A stretch of 64,000 nt of DNA, taken from assembly GCA_964019695.1 (NCBI GenBank), contig CAXHUL010000250.1, positions 62,001-126,000 on the forward strand. The letters are read 5' to 3'. Numbering within the stretch: the stretch's first letter is position 1; each line of letters begins with the position of its first letter. Source of the DNA: Loripinus fragilis. Taxonomy: Eukaryota; Mollusca; Bivalvia; Lucinida; Lucinidae. The notes beneath the pieces are model-generated. The model did not search any database and had not been told where the DNA came from. It saw only the letters and a list, made by a program, of their open reading frames with translations. The position numbers and the translations under genes are program-made. Shown here in pieces: positions 1 to 13,300 of this stretch.

Positions 1-592
1 ATACTTGTAATGTCCATTCAAATGTTAGAATGGTGACAGGTTATGTCTATTCAATATTTAAAGCTCAATGCGGAGTTCTTATGAAGTCACTGAAATTGAC
101 AACTACATCATTTTGAATTCATCGCAGAATTTTCATTTCTGAGAATATTCTATTTTTGTCTATAAATTTGGACTAAAAACATGCCGAAAGAAATATCGGC
201 AAAATATTTAAGACCAATACTATTTTGGTTACAAAATATATCGATCTTAATTGTAATATTGTAAAAAGTTCTTTTTTTTTACCGAAAAAATGATTGATTT
301 TAAATAAGAATTTTAAAAAAAAATTACGGTTTCAGATGGATGCTTTGTGCTCAATTTAATCCCATATTGCATCATTTTACGATATAGTGCACTTTTGGAC
401 AATTAACTGGGTTTTATATTTAGATATACACATATAAATTCGTGTACTTCCGAATATTGACCTAATTTATGGATTCGTTTTAATTTTCTTATGTGGGTTA
501 CTATAAGTTTCAGACGATACCGATAGTTCATAATTGCTTCAGACAAAAGTCAGTTCATCTTTGTTTGGCTTAAACAAATTTTACCTTTAATA
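1..592. other. AT-rich sequence, nothing recognised
   Basis: No exon, RNA gene or repeat structure was recognised. Homopolymer runs of A and T are common. If DLEC1 continues to the left this is intronic. Confidence 0.5.
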
Positions 593-629
593 CAGCTGAG
601 CCGCGCCATGGGAAAATGTGTCTTCGGGG
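593..629 (+). repeat. Left arm of a 37-bp inverted pair
   Basis: It begins CAGCTGAGCCGCGCCATG and includes TGTGTCTTCGGG. The reverse complement with few mismatches is at 4545-4581. The pair could be the termini of a 4-kb element or two MITE fragments in opposite orientation. Confidence 0.6.
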
Positions 630-1249
630 TAAATTTGGCCATTTTGAGATTCTGTGATTTTCAAACAGGTCATTATATGAAGAGTAAACTCGTTTTTGTT
701 TGATCAAAATATTCAAATTATTAGAAAAGATATTGGAATTTGAACTTTGGACGGCTTGACGTTGATTTTAAAACTAACGTTGCGTGACGTCACGATGAGT
801 CATTCACAACGTTGTGAAGTTTTTACGTCTTTAGACATCCGACCATCGCTGTTACTAACATGAAAGTGGGTAGCGAAGTAGCTTACCCCTACTGATGCTG
901 GTAAAACAAAATAATTGAATTTAATCGTAAGTCAAACGTACTTCATTTCTTGCGTATTCTTAAATTTTGACATATAAATGGTTCCAGAGGTGCCATGCAC
1001 CAATATTTTGCCAGCACAAATATGGGTCATCACGGACACATCTCCGTATAAAATTGGGCACAAATTTGCACATTGACTTTTGAAATTCGGAAAAACCTGG
1101 CCGCGACATTATATGTTCAACTGCCCGTGAAAACTAAAATGTTAACTTGAACGTAAATGTTTTCTTGTTTACATGGAGAAACTCTCCGATTTTAAATAAA
1201 CTGTTTAAATGCCAACATTTCTTTACATTTATGAACAGCATAAATTCCA

Positions 1250-1280
1250 TGCTCAGTTGAGTTGAGCACCAAAAGATGTT
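1250..1280. repeat. Fragment of the CTCAACTCAACTGAGCATG repeat
   Basis: Contains ATGCTCAGTTGAGTTGAGCA, also found in the foldback element at 47151-47343. Confidence 0.6.
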
Positions 1281-1380
1281 ATAACTTCGGGACATGGAGC
1301 AGGTTTTGATACTCTGTAGGCTTTATACGCCCTTTCGGGCATTTGGCAGGGCCTGTCCTGCATGTTGTAACAGCAGAATT

Positions 1381-1590
1381 GGGGGAGCGCAGTGGCTTAG
1401 TGGTAGAGAGCTTGACTCGAGACGGGGGCCACGGGTTCGAGCTTCACCAGCGTCACTGTGTTGTGTCCTTGAGCAAGACACATTAATCCTAGCTTAGTAC
1501 TGGTTCAACCCAGGGCGACCCGTCCCCACATAACTGACAGATTGTTGATGGGACGTAAAGAATCCAGCAAACAAACCGCAGAATCGGCAT
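1381..1590 (+). mobile_element. tRNA-derived SINE copy 1
   Basis: It has a box-A-like AGTGGCTTAGTGGTAGAG, a box-B-like GGGTTCGAGC, then the family core TGTCCTTGAGCAAGACAC and the tail GATTGTTGATGGGACGTAAA. It is the best preserved of about eight copies in the window. The tRNA part is modified, so it is not a functional tRNA gene. Confidence 0.85.
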
Positions 1591-1984
1591 GGTAATTGTT
1601 CTGTGGAAAAGGTAGATCAAAATTAAATTAAATAGATTGCGACTTAAAAACAGATGGCATTTTCTTCTCAAAGAAGTGGTTGCCTTTCAGCTCACTGGAA
1701 ATGCAGCGAATGACGATTTAGATGAGTACATAAACATGAAGTAATAAAGGAAAAAAAGTATTGGCCAACGGAGTGTGACACTACATATTGAGGATTTTCG
1801 CAATGATTTCTCAATTTGTTCAACCGGGCTCAAAATGTTGCACTAGTAGAAAATCGGGTCAGGTACGTTGTTATTTGATGGCCTGTATGATGTAGGCAAA
1901 ACTACAAAATGATATGTTCTGCAGTTACACATGCCCTAGGGTCAGTTAGCTACATCTGTTATTATATACTGAGGAGGAGCACTG

Positions 1985-2075
1985 GCGTTTTCAAAATAAG
2001 AAAGAGGGCACAGATTAGGAATCGATACAATCAAGTATCACACCTAACCCAAAATATTACAAGCGTTCGCGAGCG
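1985..2075 (+). repeat. Dispersed 'RNRYNQV' repeat fragment
   Basis: Contains GGAATCGATACAATCAAG followed by a degraded acceptable match to the same family at 24326, 41868, 46825 and 55087. Its translation looks protein-like by chance only, because the same string recurs in both orientations in unrelated contexts. Confidence 0.6.
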
Positions 2076-2079
2076 TATT

Positions 2080-4540
2080 TCCTTAGTTTTAGGGCAATCT
2101 TTTTTCTACCATCGCGTTAAAGTTTGACCACAATGCAGCAGCAAATATTCTAGTCCGACATGATGCAAAAATGTTGACTTGGTAATTAAAAATTCAACAC
2201 AAAACTGGATCTGAAGAATAAAATCACAAAAATGCGTTCTTGCAAAGTTGTATTGCAACCTTGATAACTGGTGTAAATAACGATTCGGCGATGGGTATAT
2301 TCTTTTATTCACTTTTTGTTGTTGCTGTTGTTGTTGTTGTTGTTTAGGCTAAACCCATATATGCCTAATGGAATTTCACAATACAGCCAAAAGGACGGAT
2401 CCATTTCTGATTCTATGGTTGTTGGGTGGTAATTTACAACTTCGCTCAATGCGCTAAGCAAACAGTGCGGCGTATGATCTGGTTCTACGCTGTTTGCCCA
2501 TGTCACACAAAAAGGGCGCTTTGCTAATATAAATTGGTTTACATAATTTCAAACCATTATCAGTCGGCATATCACGGCGACCAGCTCATAGTGTATGCAT
2601 ATTTGGCCAGTAACGAACAACTACCCTACTTTAAACCGGGGCAATGATTGAGGATAATAATCTTGATGAAATGTTTGACAGACAGTGGCTCGAGCTCACA
2701 ATCTCAGCCTACAGAAGCAGGATTGCTTATTTGTCTCACTGTACCCGACTTTGCTATCCGGAGCGAAATGCCTCATTATTCCTTAATCGTATGATACTTC
2801 TCACTGAAAAAAAGGATTTCAGTCTATATAACAACAAAATCATATTTAAACTTTCTCACAAAAAAACAAGACATAAAAAATCTGGTTGCTATGGCAGTGC
2901 GGGTACTCATTCCTATTCCTTTCGATTTTGTAGTTTTATGTCGGCGTAGTGCGCCCTTGCCTCTTGCATACATGTATATTGATGTGCACATTACCCCCAG
3001 ATTTATGCACCCACGTAGGCTTTAAGAAAAAGATTCTGGCTGTATAAAAAGTGGGGCATTTATATACATGTAGTTTGAATTGTGTAATTCTAAATCAGGC
3101 CCAATCGCGCAGGTCTTGACTTGACAACTCCGTATGTACACACGTACACTGCCTTCGCTGCATCTCCAGATACTTAGTTGAGAATGGAGGTTGGTTAAGT
3201 TTGTTAAAGTTCGCCGCTCTTAAATTGTTGAACTATACGCTAATTTTAAAAACAAAGTAACAGTACCCTGCGTTTTATTCCGCATCTCCGTCTTTGTTGA
3301 CAATACAAATGCGCGTGGGTTATAGGTGTTACTGGGAAAGACGACTTCAACTTTTAGTGGGAATCTTTGGGGAAAGTGTTACTGTCTCTCCAATTATTTA
3401 GTTCCATTAAGCTGAAAGTTCTTGGAGTGGGAGTAGTAATACTATTCTCCCCCACTCAAAGAAATTACAATTAATTTTATCAGTGATGTCGCCGTTTCAA
3501 ACACTGCTCTTCAAGATTTTTTGGGGTATAAACTACCATGACAAAATTAATGGATGCAATTTTACAAAACTTACAGGTATGAAGAGCAAATAGAAAAAAA
3601 GCAATACTATAAACATGAAACTAATTACACTTCAAAAGTAGAAAAACGATTGATAGTTAATGATTTTTTTTTATCACGATTCTCATTCTCACCGAAAAAT
3701 GACCTTTTTAATTTGTCTGTGTGTTTAAATGACTGTCATAAGAAATCAACAGACACAAGGAAACTACAATAAAAATGTTTATTGCGTATATCCATTTGCT
3801 TTCATTTGGTGTTTTTCTCATCATTGTAGCTTCAATAGTTTTGCGACAACTATTTTTGCAAGAAATCTGGTAAAACATTGATTTAAATGGCGACGTAGCA
3901 AGGTGGCAAATAATAACTTTTGTTTCTCGTGTGAAACTTAATCGTGTATTATACTTAGAACTTTTTTAAACATGAGAGCTACCTCGTGAGATTTTAGTTT
4001 ATTTCATGCACGATCACTCAGCGAAGACTCAAACAAGTCTGCGCATCTAACAGTCTCGTTGGAGCTTTTGCCCAATCGTAAATGCAGCTTGTACCGGAAA
4101 CTGCTTTCGTTCAGAATTGCCGTCCAAATACGAAAGGTTCAGACACACTGGTTGGTCTATAAGGAAAGCTGGGATGTATCCAGTGTTTATTTATTTATCT
4201 ATTTATTTTTTTATTTTTTATTTTATTTAATTCTTTTTTTTTTGTTTTTTTTTGTTAGAGTGTCTTTGGAGTGCAAAGATGTTTAGGATTGAGGGTCAAT
4301 TAGCGTTTACCAAGCCGCATCTTTTGGACAGTTTATTTTTCACCAGGAACCCGTGCTGGATCAGACCATGACTAATTTACAACAGAATACAATCGGCCTA
4401 AAATTCCTTGATTTTAATTGCATTTTTTTCTAAAAATGACTTGTCTAAATTGTCTTTATCTTTGATGACGCTCTCTTTAATTACGCGCGGCGCGAAATAA
4501 TTACGTCAGACTTTACGACGTCATATCTCATGACGTAATT
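2080..4540. other. Non-coding, low-complexity stretches
   Basis: Contains a GTT triplet run near 2320-2343, T-rich runs near 4180-4255 and AT-rich sequence. Short open frames are present, but none resembles a known protein or shows splice-bounded conservation. Confidence 0.5.
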
Positions 4541-4544
4541 AATC

Positions 4545-4581
4545 TCCCGAAGACACATTATCGCATGGCGCGGCTCAGCTG
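4545..4581 (-). repeat. Right arm of the 37-bp inverted pair
   Basis: It reads CCCGAAGACACA through GCGCGGCTCAGCTG, the inverse of 593-629. TGACGT motifs lie on the inner side of both arms. Confidence 0.6.
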
Positions 4582-4977
4582 TTGGTAAAAACTTCAAGTG
4601 GTCCAAAATTTGATTATAGCTGACAGTTGCATAGCCATATATTTAAAGACCTAGAAAACTCAAATCATATAGAAAGATCGCCATATCTTCAAAACATATT
4701 GCCTTACGGATGAACATTGAACAGCCAAAAAATCGAAATGCTGAGACTGCTCTTGTCTAAATTGTGACGTCTCCAAATTGCACAGTAAGCTTGATAGGTC
4801 AGTGCATTGAGGGCATGGCTGTTTTGGGATATATTTCCGGTCGCTCCTTCAAGTTACATCAAACATGTCAGAGCAGTGTATAGACAAAGAATATATTATT
4901 TGGTAAAATTTTCAGGCATGTTGTATCGCTGGTTACAGAGATATCACACCAGGATCAGAACTTTAAGATCATCCCTC

Positions 4978-5496
4978 GTATGCATAGATGCATAGATGGT
5001 GCCTTCATGGGCCGATCAAAATAATTTTTGACAAAATGACAGCTGTTAGAACTTAGACAATTATTCCCTAATAAGGCTTTTGTATATGCATAGATGGTGC
5101 CTTCATTGGCCGATCAACTCCTACCGCAGCTTTTAATGGAGCAACTTGATACTTTGCATATACAGTATAGACACTTTGAACATATGCATGAAGGAGGTTG
5201 GTTTAGAAAAAATAATAATTTTTGACAAAATGACAGCTGTGAGAACTTAGACAATTATTCCCTTATATGGCTTTTGTATACATGGATATAGCCTTTATGG
5301 GCCGATCAACTCCTACCACAGCTTTTGATGGAGCAATTTGATACTTTGCCGATACAATGTAGACACATTGAACATATGCATGAAGGAGTTTATAATTTTT
5401 GTTGCACAGGCTCTACTGAAATCTTTTCAAATTTAAGGTCTGGTTTAAACTATAACTTGCCAAGTTTTTTCACTGACTCTTACTGTGCGGGGGGTA
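4978..5496 (+). mobile_element. Truncated copy of the 191-bp-repeat TIR element
   Basis: Contains two to three degraded units with GGCCGATCAACTCCTACCAC and GAACATATGCATGAAGGAG and ends in TGCGGGGGGTAT, as does the complete copy at 34299-35722. The left terminus is missing. The 3' flank AATAAGCATTGCTTATTGAC is shared as well. Confidence 0.85.
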
Positions 5497-6250
5497 TCTA
5501 ATAAGCATTGCTTATTGACTTTTTTCATTTTGTTGAGAAATAAGAAAAAAAAACTTTTTCCTCGATAAAGTTACAAAAAATATACTTTAATATGGTAATC
5601 TGTAGCTGCTTTTGTCTGCAGCTGTTATTAACTCTTAAAGCACCAATCGCAACAAGATTCGTCTGCTTTTCTTGCCTGCTGAAATGTTTAAGAAGCCTCT
5701 TTGACAAACACCCTGTTTGCTTCTATACTTAAATACGTCAGTAATGTTAGGCAATTTTTTGCTGCAGACAACTTCAGCAGACGTAATTTTTCAGATGCAT
5801 TTTTTCTTGGTGCTTTAAGGGTCAGCTATTCTGTCATGCATGTTTCCTACTTTTCATCCAGGCCATAAATGGAAATATTTCTCTGTTTCCTTAAGGCCAA
5901 TAAAAAAATATATGTGTTTCAGGTTACATGAAATTTTAAAATAGGGACGGTAGTTAGGAAAATATTTTTATTATTTTGAAAGTTTTTATGTGGAGGAAAA
6001 GGGGGAAACAGTTTGGCAGTACTGTGAAATTCCTTAAAAATCCCCTAAAATGCTTAAAACATTAGGGTCAGGGGCAAAAAATTAGACATTGTGGAGTAAC
6101 TCATGTGCTAATCCGGAAAGTTTTGTAAGAGTGGAAGCTCACAAATAATTTTTTAGGCCTAAACTGTATGTAACAAAAATATAAGACGAGATAGGCTTGA
6201 ACAAATGAGTAAATAGGATAAATAGCTTAGATGTCCAAATAGTTGGGGTA
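5497..6250. other. No gene recognised
   Basis: AT-rich intronic or intergenic sequence. Short minus-strand open frames lack recognisable features. Confidence 0.45.
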
Positions 6251-6484
6251 CAGGGGTGTGGAAATACCAATCCTGACTTGTCCAACCTGGTCCCAATTCA
6301 TTCACGACAAAGTAGAAAATTCTATTTATTTGTCCTTGGACAAGTATAAAGGAAGTCAGTACAATTTTTTATTTAATTTTTACGAACTCAAATGTTGTGT
6401 GGAAAACAGTGTGTGGATCCTGGATCTACACTGTTTACTATGGAGTTTATATCTGGTTTCATGCTGTTTTTCGCAGGAGTTGAT

Positions 6485-6726
6485 ATGGGCCTCGGCGCAA
6501 CAAAACCTGTCTTCGAGGTTTCCGACAAAAGGAGACTCAAACCAGTCTCCTCAGTTATAGAGATTAGCTAGAAATTTGAAATTTCGCTCGTAGCATGACT
6601 AGATATGATACTTTCCAATAAGTGAATAACAAAGACACTGATCAGACTATGCGGATGCACAGGCTGGTCTGCGTCTTTGTTGTTCGCAAACTTCCGAAGA
6701 CAGGTTTTCTCGCGTTGAGGCCCATA
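6485..6726. mobile_element. MITE family T, copy 1
   Basis: TIRs: ATGGGCCTCGGCGCAACAAA with AACCTGTCTTCGA at the left, and its inverse (AAGACAGGTTTTCTCGCG, TTGAGGCCCAT) at the right. TA or TAT flanks both sides. The interior contains GATCAGACTATGCGGATGCA. A second copy is at 23040-23272, and 52690-52800 is related. Confidence 0.85.
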
Positions 6727-6788
6727 TATTATTGCAGAACAGTAAATTATAAGCTAATCTTTTGTTTTGGACCAGTAAAACTTTCTTT

Positions 6789-7116
6789 GGACAAGTACAT
6801 TATGGCCATATTATGTTCCTGGACAAGTACATTATGGCCATATTATGTTCCTGGACAAGTCATTATGGCCATATTATGTTCCTGGACAAGTACATTATGG
6901 CCATATTATGTTCCTGGACAAGTACATTATGGCCATACTATGTTCCTGGACGAATACATTATGGCCATATTATGTTCCTGGACAAGTACATTATGGCCAT
7001 ATTATGTTCCTGGACAAGTACATTATGGCCATATTATGTTCCTGGACAAGTACATTATGGCCATATTATGTTCCTGGACAAGTCATTATGGCCATATTAT
7101 GTTCCTGGACAAGTCA
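6789..7116 (+). repeat. 32-bp minisatellite, about 10.5 copies
   Basis: The unit starts GGACAAGTACATTATGGCCA and ends TATTATGTTCCT. GGACAAGT recurs about every 32 bp, and two copies lack AC and are 30 bp. Because 32 is not a multiple of three, one unit contributes to all three frames and long open frames appear in each. These are not genes. The seed sequence is the GGACAAGTA region of the surrounding hAT-like element. Confidence 0.95.
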
Positions 7117-7199
7117 TTTTTGTACTGTTTCTTTCACACCTCTGTGTAGATACATGATCTATGCCTATTCACCTAAGTGATGTATTTTTATATATCTAG

Positions 7200-7393
7200 G
7201 ACCAAAGATTCCAAGCTATGCCAGAGAAACCATGACATAGCGTCAGCATACCCGCGAACATTTGTTTTCATCCAGAGAAATTCAAAAGCCTGATGCCTTA
7301 GAATTGAAGCGAAGTAGATCTGATCTCGGGGGAAGTTTGATATCAGAGGAACCTCTAATAGATCAGGAGAGACAAAAAGATGAAGAATATTTG
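7200..7393 (+). CDS. DLEC1: DLEC1 exon 1 of those found (frame-disrupted)
   Basis: The exon follows a TATATCTAG acceptor and ends at a GTAATT donor. The first part reads, after a split codon, as TKDSKLCQRNHDIASAYPRT and on to FVFIQRNS. The second part reads PDALELKRSRSDLGG, then SLISEEPLIDQERQKDEEYL, in a different frame. The two join if one A is removed from the AAAA run near 7284, so a one-base indel is likely. The ending EEYL joins in phase to AKFPRSD of the next exon, which fits DLEC1. The last ~92 bp is the first copy of a five-copy tandem array. The exact 5' border is uncertain. Confidence 0.6.
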
Positions 7394-10300
7394 GTAATTG
7401 TTGCTTTTCTTTTTGTTTACCTTACAAAAACAACAATATAATTGAAGCGAAGTAGATCTGATCTCGGCGGAAGTATGATTTCAAAGGAACCTCTAATAGA
7501 TCAGGAGAGACCTAAGATGAAGAATATTTGGTAATTGTTGCTTTTCTTTTTGTTTACCTTACAAAAACAACAACATAATTGAAGTGAAGTAGATCTGATC
7601 TCGGCGGAAGTTTGATATCAGAGGAACCTCTAACAGATCAGGAGAGACAAAAAGATGAAGAATATTTGGTAATTGTTGCTTTTCTTTTTGTTTACCTTAC
7701 AAAAACAACAACATAATTGAAGTGAAGTAGATCTGATCTCGGCGGAAGTATGATATCAGAGGAACCTCTAATAGATCAGGAGAGACGAAAAGATGAAGAA
7801 TACTTGGTAATTGTTGCTTATCTTTTTGTTTACTTTACAAAAACAACAACATAATTGAAGCGAAGTAGATCAGGCCTAGGAGGACGTATGATATCAGAGG
7901 AACCACTTATAGATCAGGAGAGACGAAAAGATGAAGATTATTTGGTAATTATTGCTATTGGTCCAGATAAGAAAATTTTATTTGCGTAGAATTATAATTA
8001 TTTTCTTACCCATTAATTTAAACATGTGTTTTGGGTGCTCAAAAGAACCGTCTCACTGAGACGGTTCTTTTGAGTACCCACAACATATGTTTTGGATGAG
8101 AAATAAAGAAAATAATTTTCCAATACACACTTTTATCTGGAGGCCTGTATTGCTTTTCTTTTTGTTGACAATTAGGTTATATTGCCAGTTATATACTCAA
8201 ACAAAAAAGAAACGTCCTATTTTCGTGGTACTGTATCTTTCGATCCAGTTAAGATGTCGTAACAAAAATAAAACCAAAATGTTTATCAAACGTCGGACAC
8301 ACAAAAATTGGTAATTATTTTATTTTTATCTTCTCATCTTGAAGAGTTATTGAACCTAATGTGCACACAGCTATTTCCATTATCAGCAGGAAGTTAATCA
8401 ACAAAACTTGACACATTTTACGTTAAATGGCAACCAGAAACATCATACGATGAAAAAACATCTAAAAATCCCAAGTCAACTTATTGAACGAGCAAATTGC
8501 AGTTCAAAATCTTTAATTTTTGAAATTAACCAAAATTACCTCCCTTTGAATTAAACAAATAACAATCCAAGAACTGCCAAAACTCCTTAACCTAACATCA
8601 TTTTGAGACCGTTTTCGTTTTAATTTGTTCGGTTTGTTTATGACAACAATTACACAAAAGTAAAAAACAAAACTATGGCTGATGTCGGGCATCAAAGGTT
8701 TACTAAATCTGTGCTTTATACCCCATCCCTTACTGCAAAATCATCCGAGCATTTCCATTATCAATTGTTTTGATGCTGATTAGTCTTAATTAATGTTGAA
8801 ATGCTTCTTATGACAAAAACAAGAACAAATTTGTTTGATTCTGTTGATTATCAAAATGCTGGACCAAAAATGAATTTTCTGAGGGTTTCCACGCACGCTC
8901 GTGATCGATGTTTTGTGACGTCAGAGTATGTTACAGATTAATGGCTGTGGTCGTAAAAGCAATACATACAACTAACACACATAACATCTTACTAGAGAGT
9001 TTGCTCAGTGATGTTTAAATATGCTTAAATTGTTCGTGATTATGACGGACACAAAGCTATTGATGTTGTGACTTTTGATTTTAAGGGTACTCGTATTCCT
9101 TGCTTTGTCGGCGGCTCTACTGATTATCAAATGAATTTCTCTTAAGTGCAAAACGTTTTGAAATAATCAGAATTGGTAATGTGAAAATTTGAATGAAATG
9201 CGTTCATACATTTGGAACTGGCAGACATAAACGTCAAGCGGACATAACTTTATTGTTTCAGTATACATCAACAAATGGAATCCTATCAATAAATTGAATA
9301 ACATTTGGGGGAAGAGAGTAGTAGATGAAAATATCCTGTTAGTGTCCTATGATGTCCTATGAGCAGCAAAGTCTCAGACTAAATGGTAGACCTCCTGCAA
9401 GATATGTCAGCATGGACGGTTAACCCTTTACTCCATAATAGCGCCTTTTGACACCTTTGAAATATCATGTATTTGAAAATATTATGAAAAATGGAGCATT
9501 TACTCTTTTGGAGCAAATGCTCAATTTTTCATAATATTTTCAAAAGTATTCAAAACTTAACTTAAATTTTTTCAATATTGTCTAAAAATAGAAAATGGTG
9601 TCATGATCTAAAAATAGCCTGTGGAGTAAAGGAAGTACATATGTTGTGGATACTTATTGGAAGCACCTCACTAAGCATCATCATAATAATTTTCATGGGA
9701 ATATAAAGAATATATGCCCTGTTTTTATAGAAAAAAAACCCCATGTCTCTATACAGTGGAATCTCTTAAATTCGAAGTCCTAGGGACTAGAGATTTTATT
9801 CCGAACTATCGAAAGTTTGAATTATAGGGAGGTAGACATAAGAATAATATATAACACCAAAAAATGATTATAATCAGTGTTTTTCCCAATCAAACATATG
9901 TTTTATGTGCATAAGAGAAACGTCTCAGGGAGACGTTTCTTTTACGTACACAAAACATGGGTATTTTTATAGATAGCATTGAAAATAGTTCAGAGATATG
10001 CCATTTTCTCTGAATCCATTGTGTGGGAAATTTATTTCGAATAAGCGAGTATTTAAACTTTTCGCAGTTTTACTGTAATTCTTTATTCATTGTGTAGGCC
10101 AAGTTTCCCCGCAGCGATGCTTGGAAGCAACAGATGAGAGAAGATCAGCGAGAGCAGGAGAGAACCAGTCTCAACAATTTACAGGCCATGACAAACTATT
10201 CTAGAAACCCAAGATTTATCCCCCCTTCCGCCTAAGGGGCTGGCAGCAGGTCTCTCATTAAAGCTGAAAAATCCAAGCCAAAACAAATTGGGATACAAGA

Positions 10301-13300
10301 AAGTAAGTATTTGATACTTTTCTTATTTTGAATGTTAGTTTTTGAATGGGTGTCCATTGGAAGCATCTCTGTGAGACACTTCAAATGAGCACTCACAATA
10401 CAACTGGGCCTTGCCTATGAGATCATGGTACTTATAGCTTATATACACGCAGGTTTAGATAAACAAAAAAATTTGCACAAAATTGTAAATATTTTCTTCC
10501 ACATCAGTTTTACCATATGTTTTGAGTGCTTAAAAGAATCGACTCATTGAGACGGTTCTTTTGAGCACCCAAAACATATAATTTGGCTGAGAAGTAAGAA
10601 ATTATTTTTTTTTTCATACGCACTCTTAACTAAAGGCCTGATACAAAACCATACTTTAAATGTCGATGTATGTCATTGCTGGTCCGCCTATCCACTTGGG
10701 CAAGAAAGCTGCATTTTGGTTTGAGCCTCCACCAAGAGGGATTTTTCTAGGCCTGATTTTGGCCGAATATCTGCACCCTTCCAATTCAAAAATGAGCAAA
10801 AACTTCACAAAATGGTGTATATTATTCCTCATTTCTTAGTTCTACATTTTGGTGAAAATTTCATGAAAATTCGAACAAAAATAGCAAAGTTACAGATGCA
10901 TAAAAAATGTGAATAAAAACATGTTTTCATTCACTGTTTATGCAAAGGGGCTCTTTCATGGTATGGGAAATTAACATGGGAGTCTGCCCACGCTTGGAAT
11001 TTGATAATATTATGTTTTTTAATTGTCTGGGGTATGACTTTTATATTTATGGTGCATTTGAGTTTTTATGCAATTCCATTGCTAATTTATGACGTAATGT
11101 ATGATATCACTACAATACCTTAGGGTATCCAGTTATAATCATTTCTAAAGTAATTGACATATCATGTAACGGGCGCAGAAATGCTTTATTAAATAACTAT
11201 ATCATTGATAAGTTGGTTGATACTATAAATGGCTTTGTATGTATTAGGATAGCGGGTGGGCAATCATTTTTATGAGATGGTACCCCAATTTTCAACTGTA
11301 TATTTTGTATTAAGTCAAATTTGGAATTCAAATTTTCACACGTTGCGGTCTTTGTCAAGATACCATTTCAACTTATAAAATTTCCATATATGTTAAAAAT
11401 ATGTAGACAAAATTTCATGAAATTCAAGGACCGGTAACATATTTTTTCAACTTGATGTAAACACATGGCCCTAATTCATCAAAATGTAAAAAATACAATA
11501 ATTATGTTTCTGTGTAAAACATACTTGAATACTTGCTTAGTTTGAATCACCATGCTAGTACGTTTATTGGTAGAAGTTGATATGTTCAGTGTTTTCCCTA
11601 TTACTGATTGGAAAAAGACAAAAAACAATATTCTTTCGTATTAAGTGTCATGATTCTTATTTAATGAAGTGCTTACACAATAATATTACTCAAAACGATA
11701 CAATATGGTGACACTGGACTTAACACATCTAGTTGCGAACGTTAAAACTACATCTAACCAATGTTACACTTAATATGTAACATTATTAAGAATTTTAATT
11801 CATACAGGAGAGAAACCTTATGACAAGTCAGTTCATACAGGAGAAGAACCTTATATCGATGGTTTTATAATTTTAAGCCTCATTAATAAACCTGGTTCAC
11901 AAGAATAAGCCCCTGTCAAACCTATTGGTTAAAATTAACCATTTTGGTCACAGAGAACTCTTGGCTTCAAAGGTATTGCTAAATTAATGCTTAAATCTTC
12001 TCTGTTTATTCTGTTTTGTAAAACTGATGCTGATTTCCATCAAATGGCAACATTTATTCTTTGGCTGGATGTATATTCCAGGCATACAATTTCGTTTCTG
12101 GACCTCACTTATTCATGTAGAACACTGTTCTATGATACCTTTGATGTGACTGTTACACTTAATCCTGGTCACGGCACCAAAATGTGGTTACTCTACCTCA
12201 GTTGGGATGTATAGAAATATTTGGTCTTCTTGTTTTCACACGTTTATTGATAGGATATTATGTTTCTTAAACAATATCATGCAGGACTTGAGAAAGTGAT
12301 ACACGTTGTCTTGGCCCCTTAGTGCCATGACATGGGGCCATGACCTTTGGCATTTCCGGCCATTGAATCATTTGAAATTGTCTAAACATTATTTTCTTTA
12401 AGAAAAGTGGAAGTAGATTTAAAAACAACCCCCTTCTGTCAAGTTATTGATTCATTTCAACTAAATAATTAATTTTGCTAAAACTGACCTATTCCCATAA
12501 GAGGTAGGAAATGACAAAGTTACCGGTTTTGGATTTTCATGAAATTTGGCGCAGATCAGTAGGATATATATGGCATGTTTTTGTGATAATATGATATCTT
12601 GACAAAGCCTAGAACATATCTATTTTTGGAATTTAATGTTGAATGTTTTGTAAATTTTTGAAAAAAATATTGAAATTTTATAATCACTTCTTCAGAAAAC
12701 GTAAATCATAATATATCCAAATGGTTTTTTTGGTATTAATATAATGCCTATGGTATTTTGGATTTAATCTGGATGATAAATTATAGAAATAAACAAAACT
12801 ATAGATATAGGACATGGAAATTTAGAGACAGGTGCCACCTTAAAGGTGGAGTACGTCAGGGTTGCTTCCTAAGCCTTATTCTTAACAATCTAATTTAATA
12901 TATACATTTTCATAGTTTGTATATAACGAGTCATTATTATGCAAAGTTTAAAGAAAATCCATGCGTGGGCACAGATGCAAGACCCCCTTTTCATGAGTTT
13001 TTAAAAAGGGAAACTAAAGCAACAAATGCTTTTCACTGCCAATTTCTTATATGCTTTTTAATCCATTTAAAATGGGGGTCCAGTTCTTTTAGACGGCATC
13101 AAACTTTCCCAATTTTGATGATCAAAATGGTATTCCTAAATTCAATAGGCCCTGGCCCTGACTTCAGAAGGTAGGAAAATCCCTGTGAATATGTGAAGGT
13201 TTGTAAAACTGCTCTTTTACACAGGCTTATCTGAACCTTAGCTGTAATATAGATAAGTACCAAAATCTCATGGGCTGGGCCATCTATTTTCTTGGAAATT

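Larger units (their letters stand above)
6251..7145 (+). mobile_element. hAT-like non-autonomous element, copy 1, with nested insertions
   Basis: It begins CAGGGGTGTGGAAATACC and ends near TCACACCTCTG, a degraded form of the CCACTCCCCTG end of copy 2 at 31541-31953. Internal sequence matches copy 2 (ACTTGTC near the left, TTATATCTGGTTTCAT, then GGACAAGTA near the right). It is interrupted by a MITE at 6485-6726 and enlarged by a 32-bp minisatellite. Confidence 0.75.

Noticed and set aside
2644..2949. 101-residue frame as a possible first DLEC1 exon
   Set aside because: It has no resemblance to the DLEC1 N-terminal coiled region and no plausible phase to the 7.2-kb exon.
6622..7180. Three overlapping long open frames on the + strand
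   Set aside because: All are readings of the 32-bp minisatellite in three frames. The repetition explains the openness.
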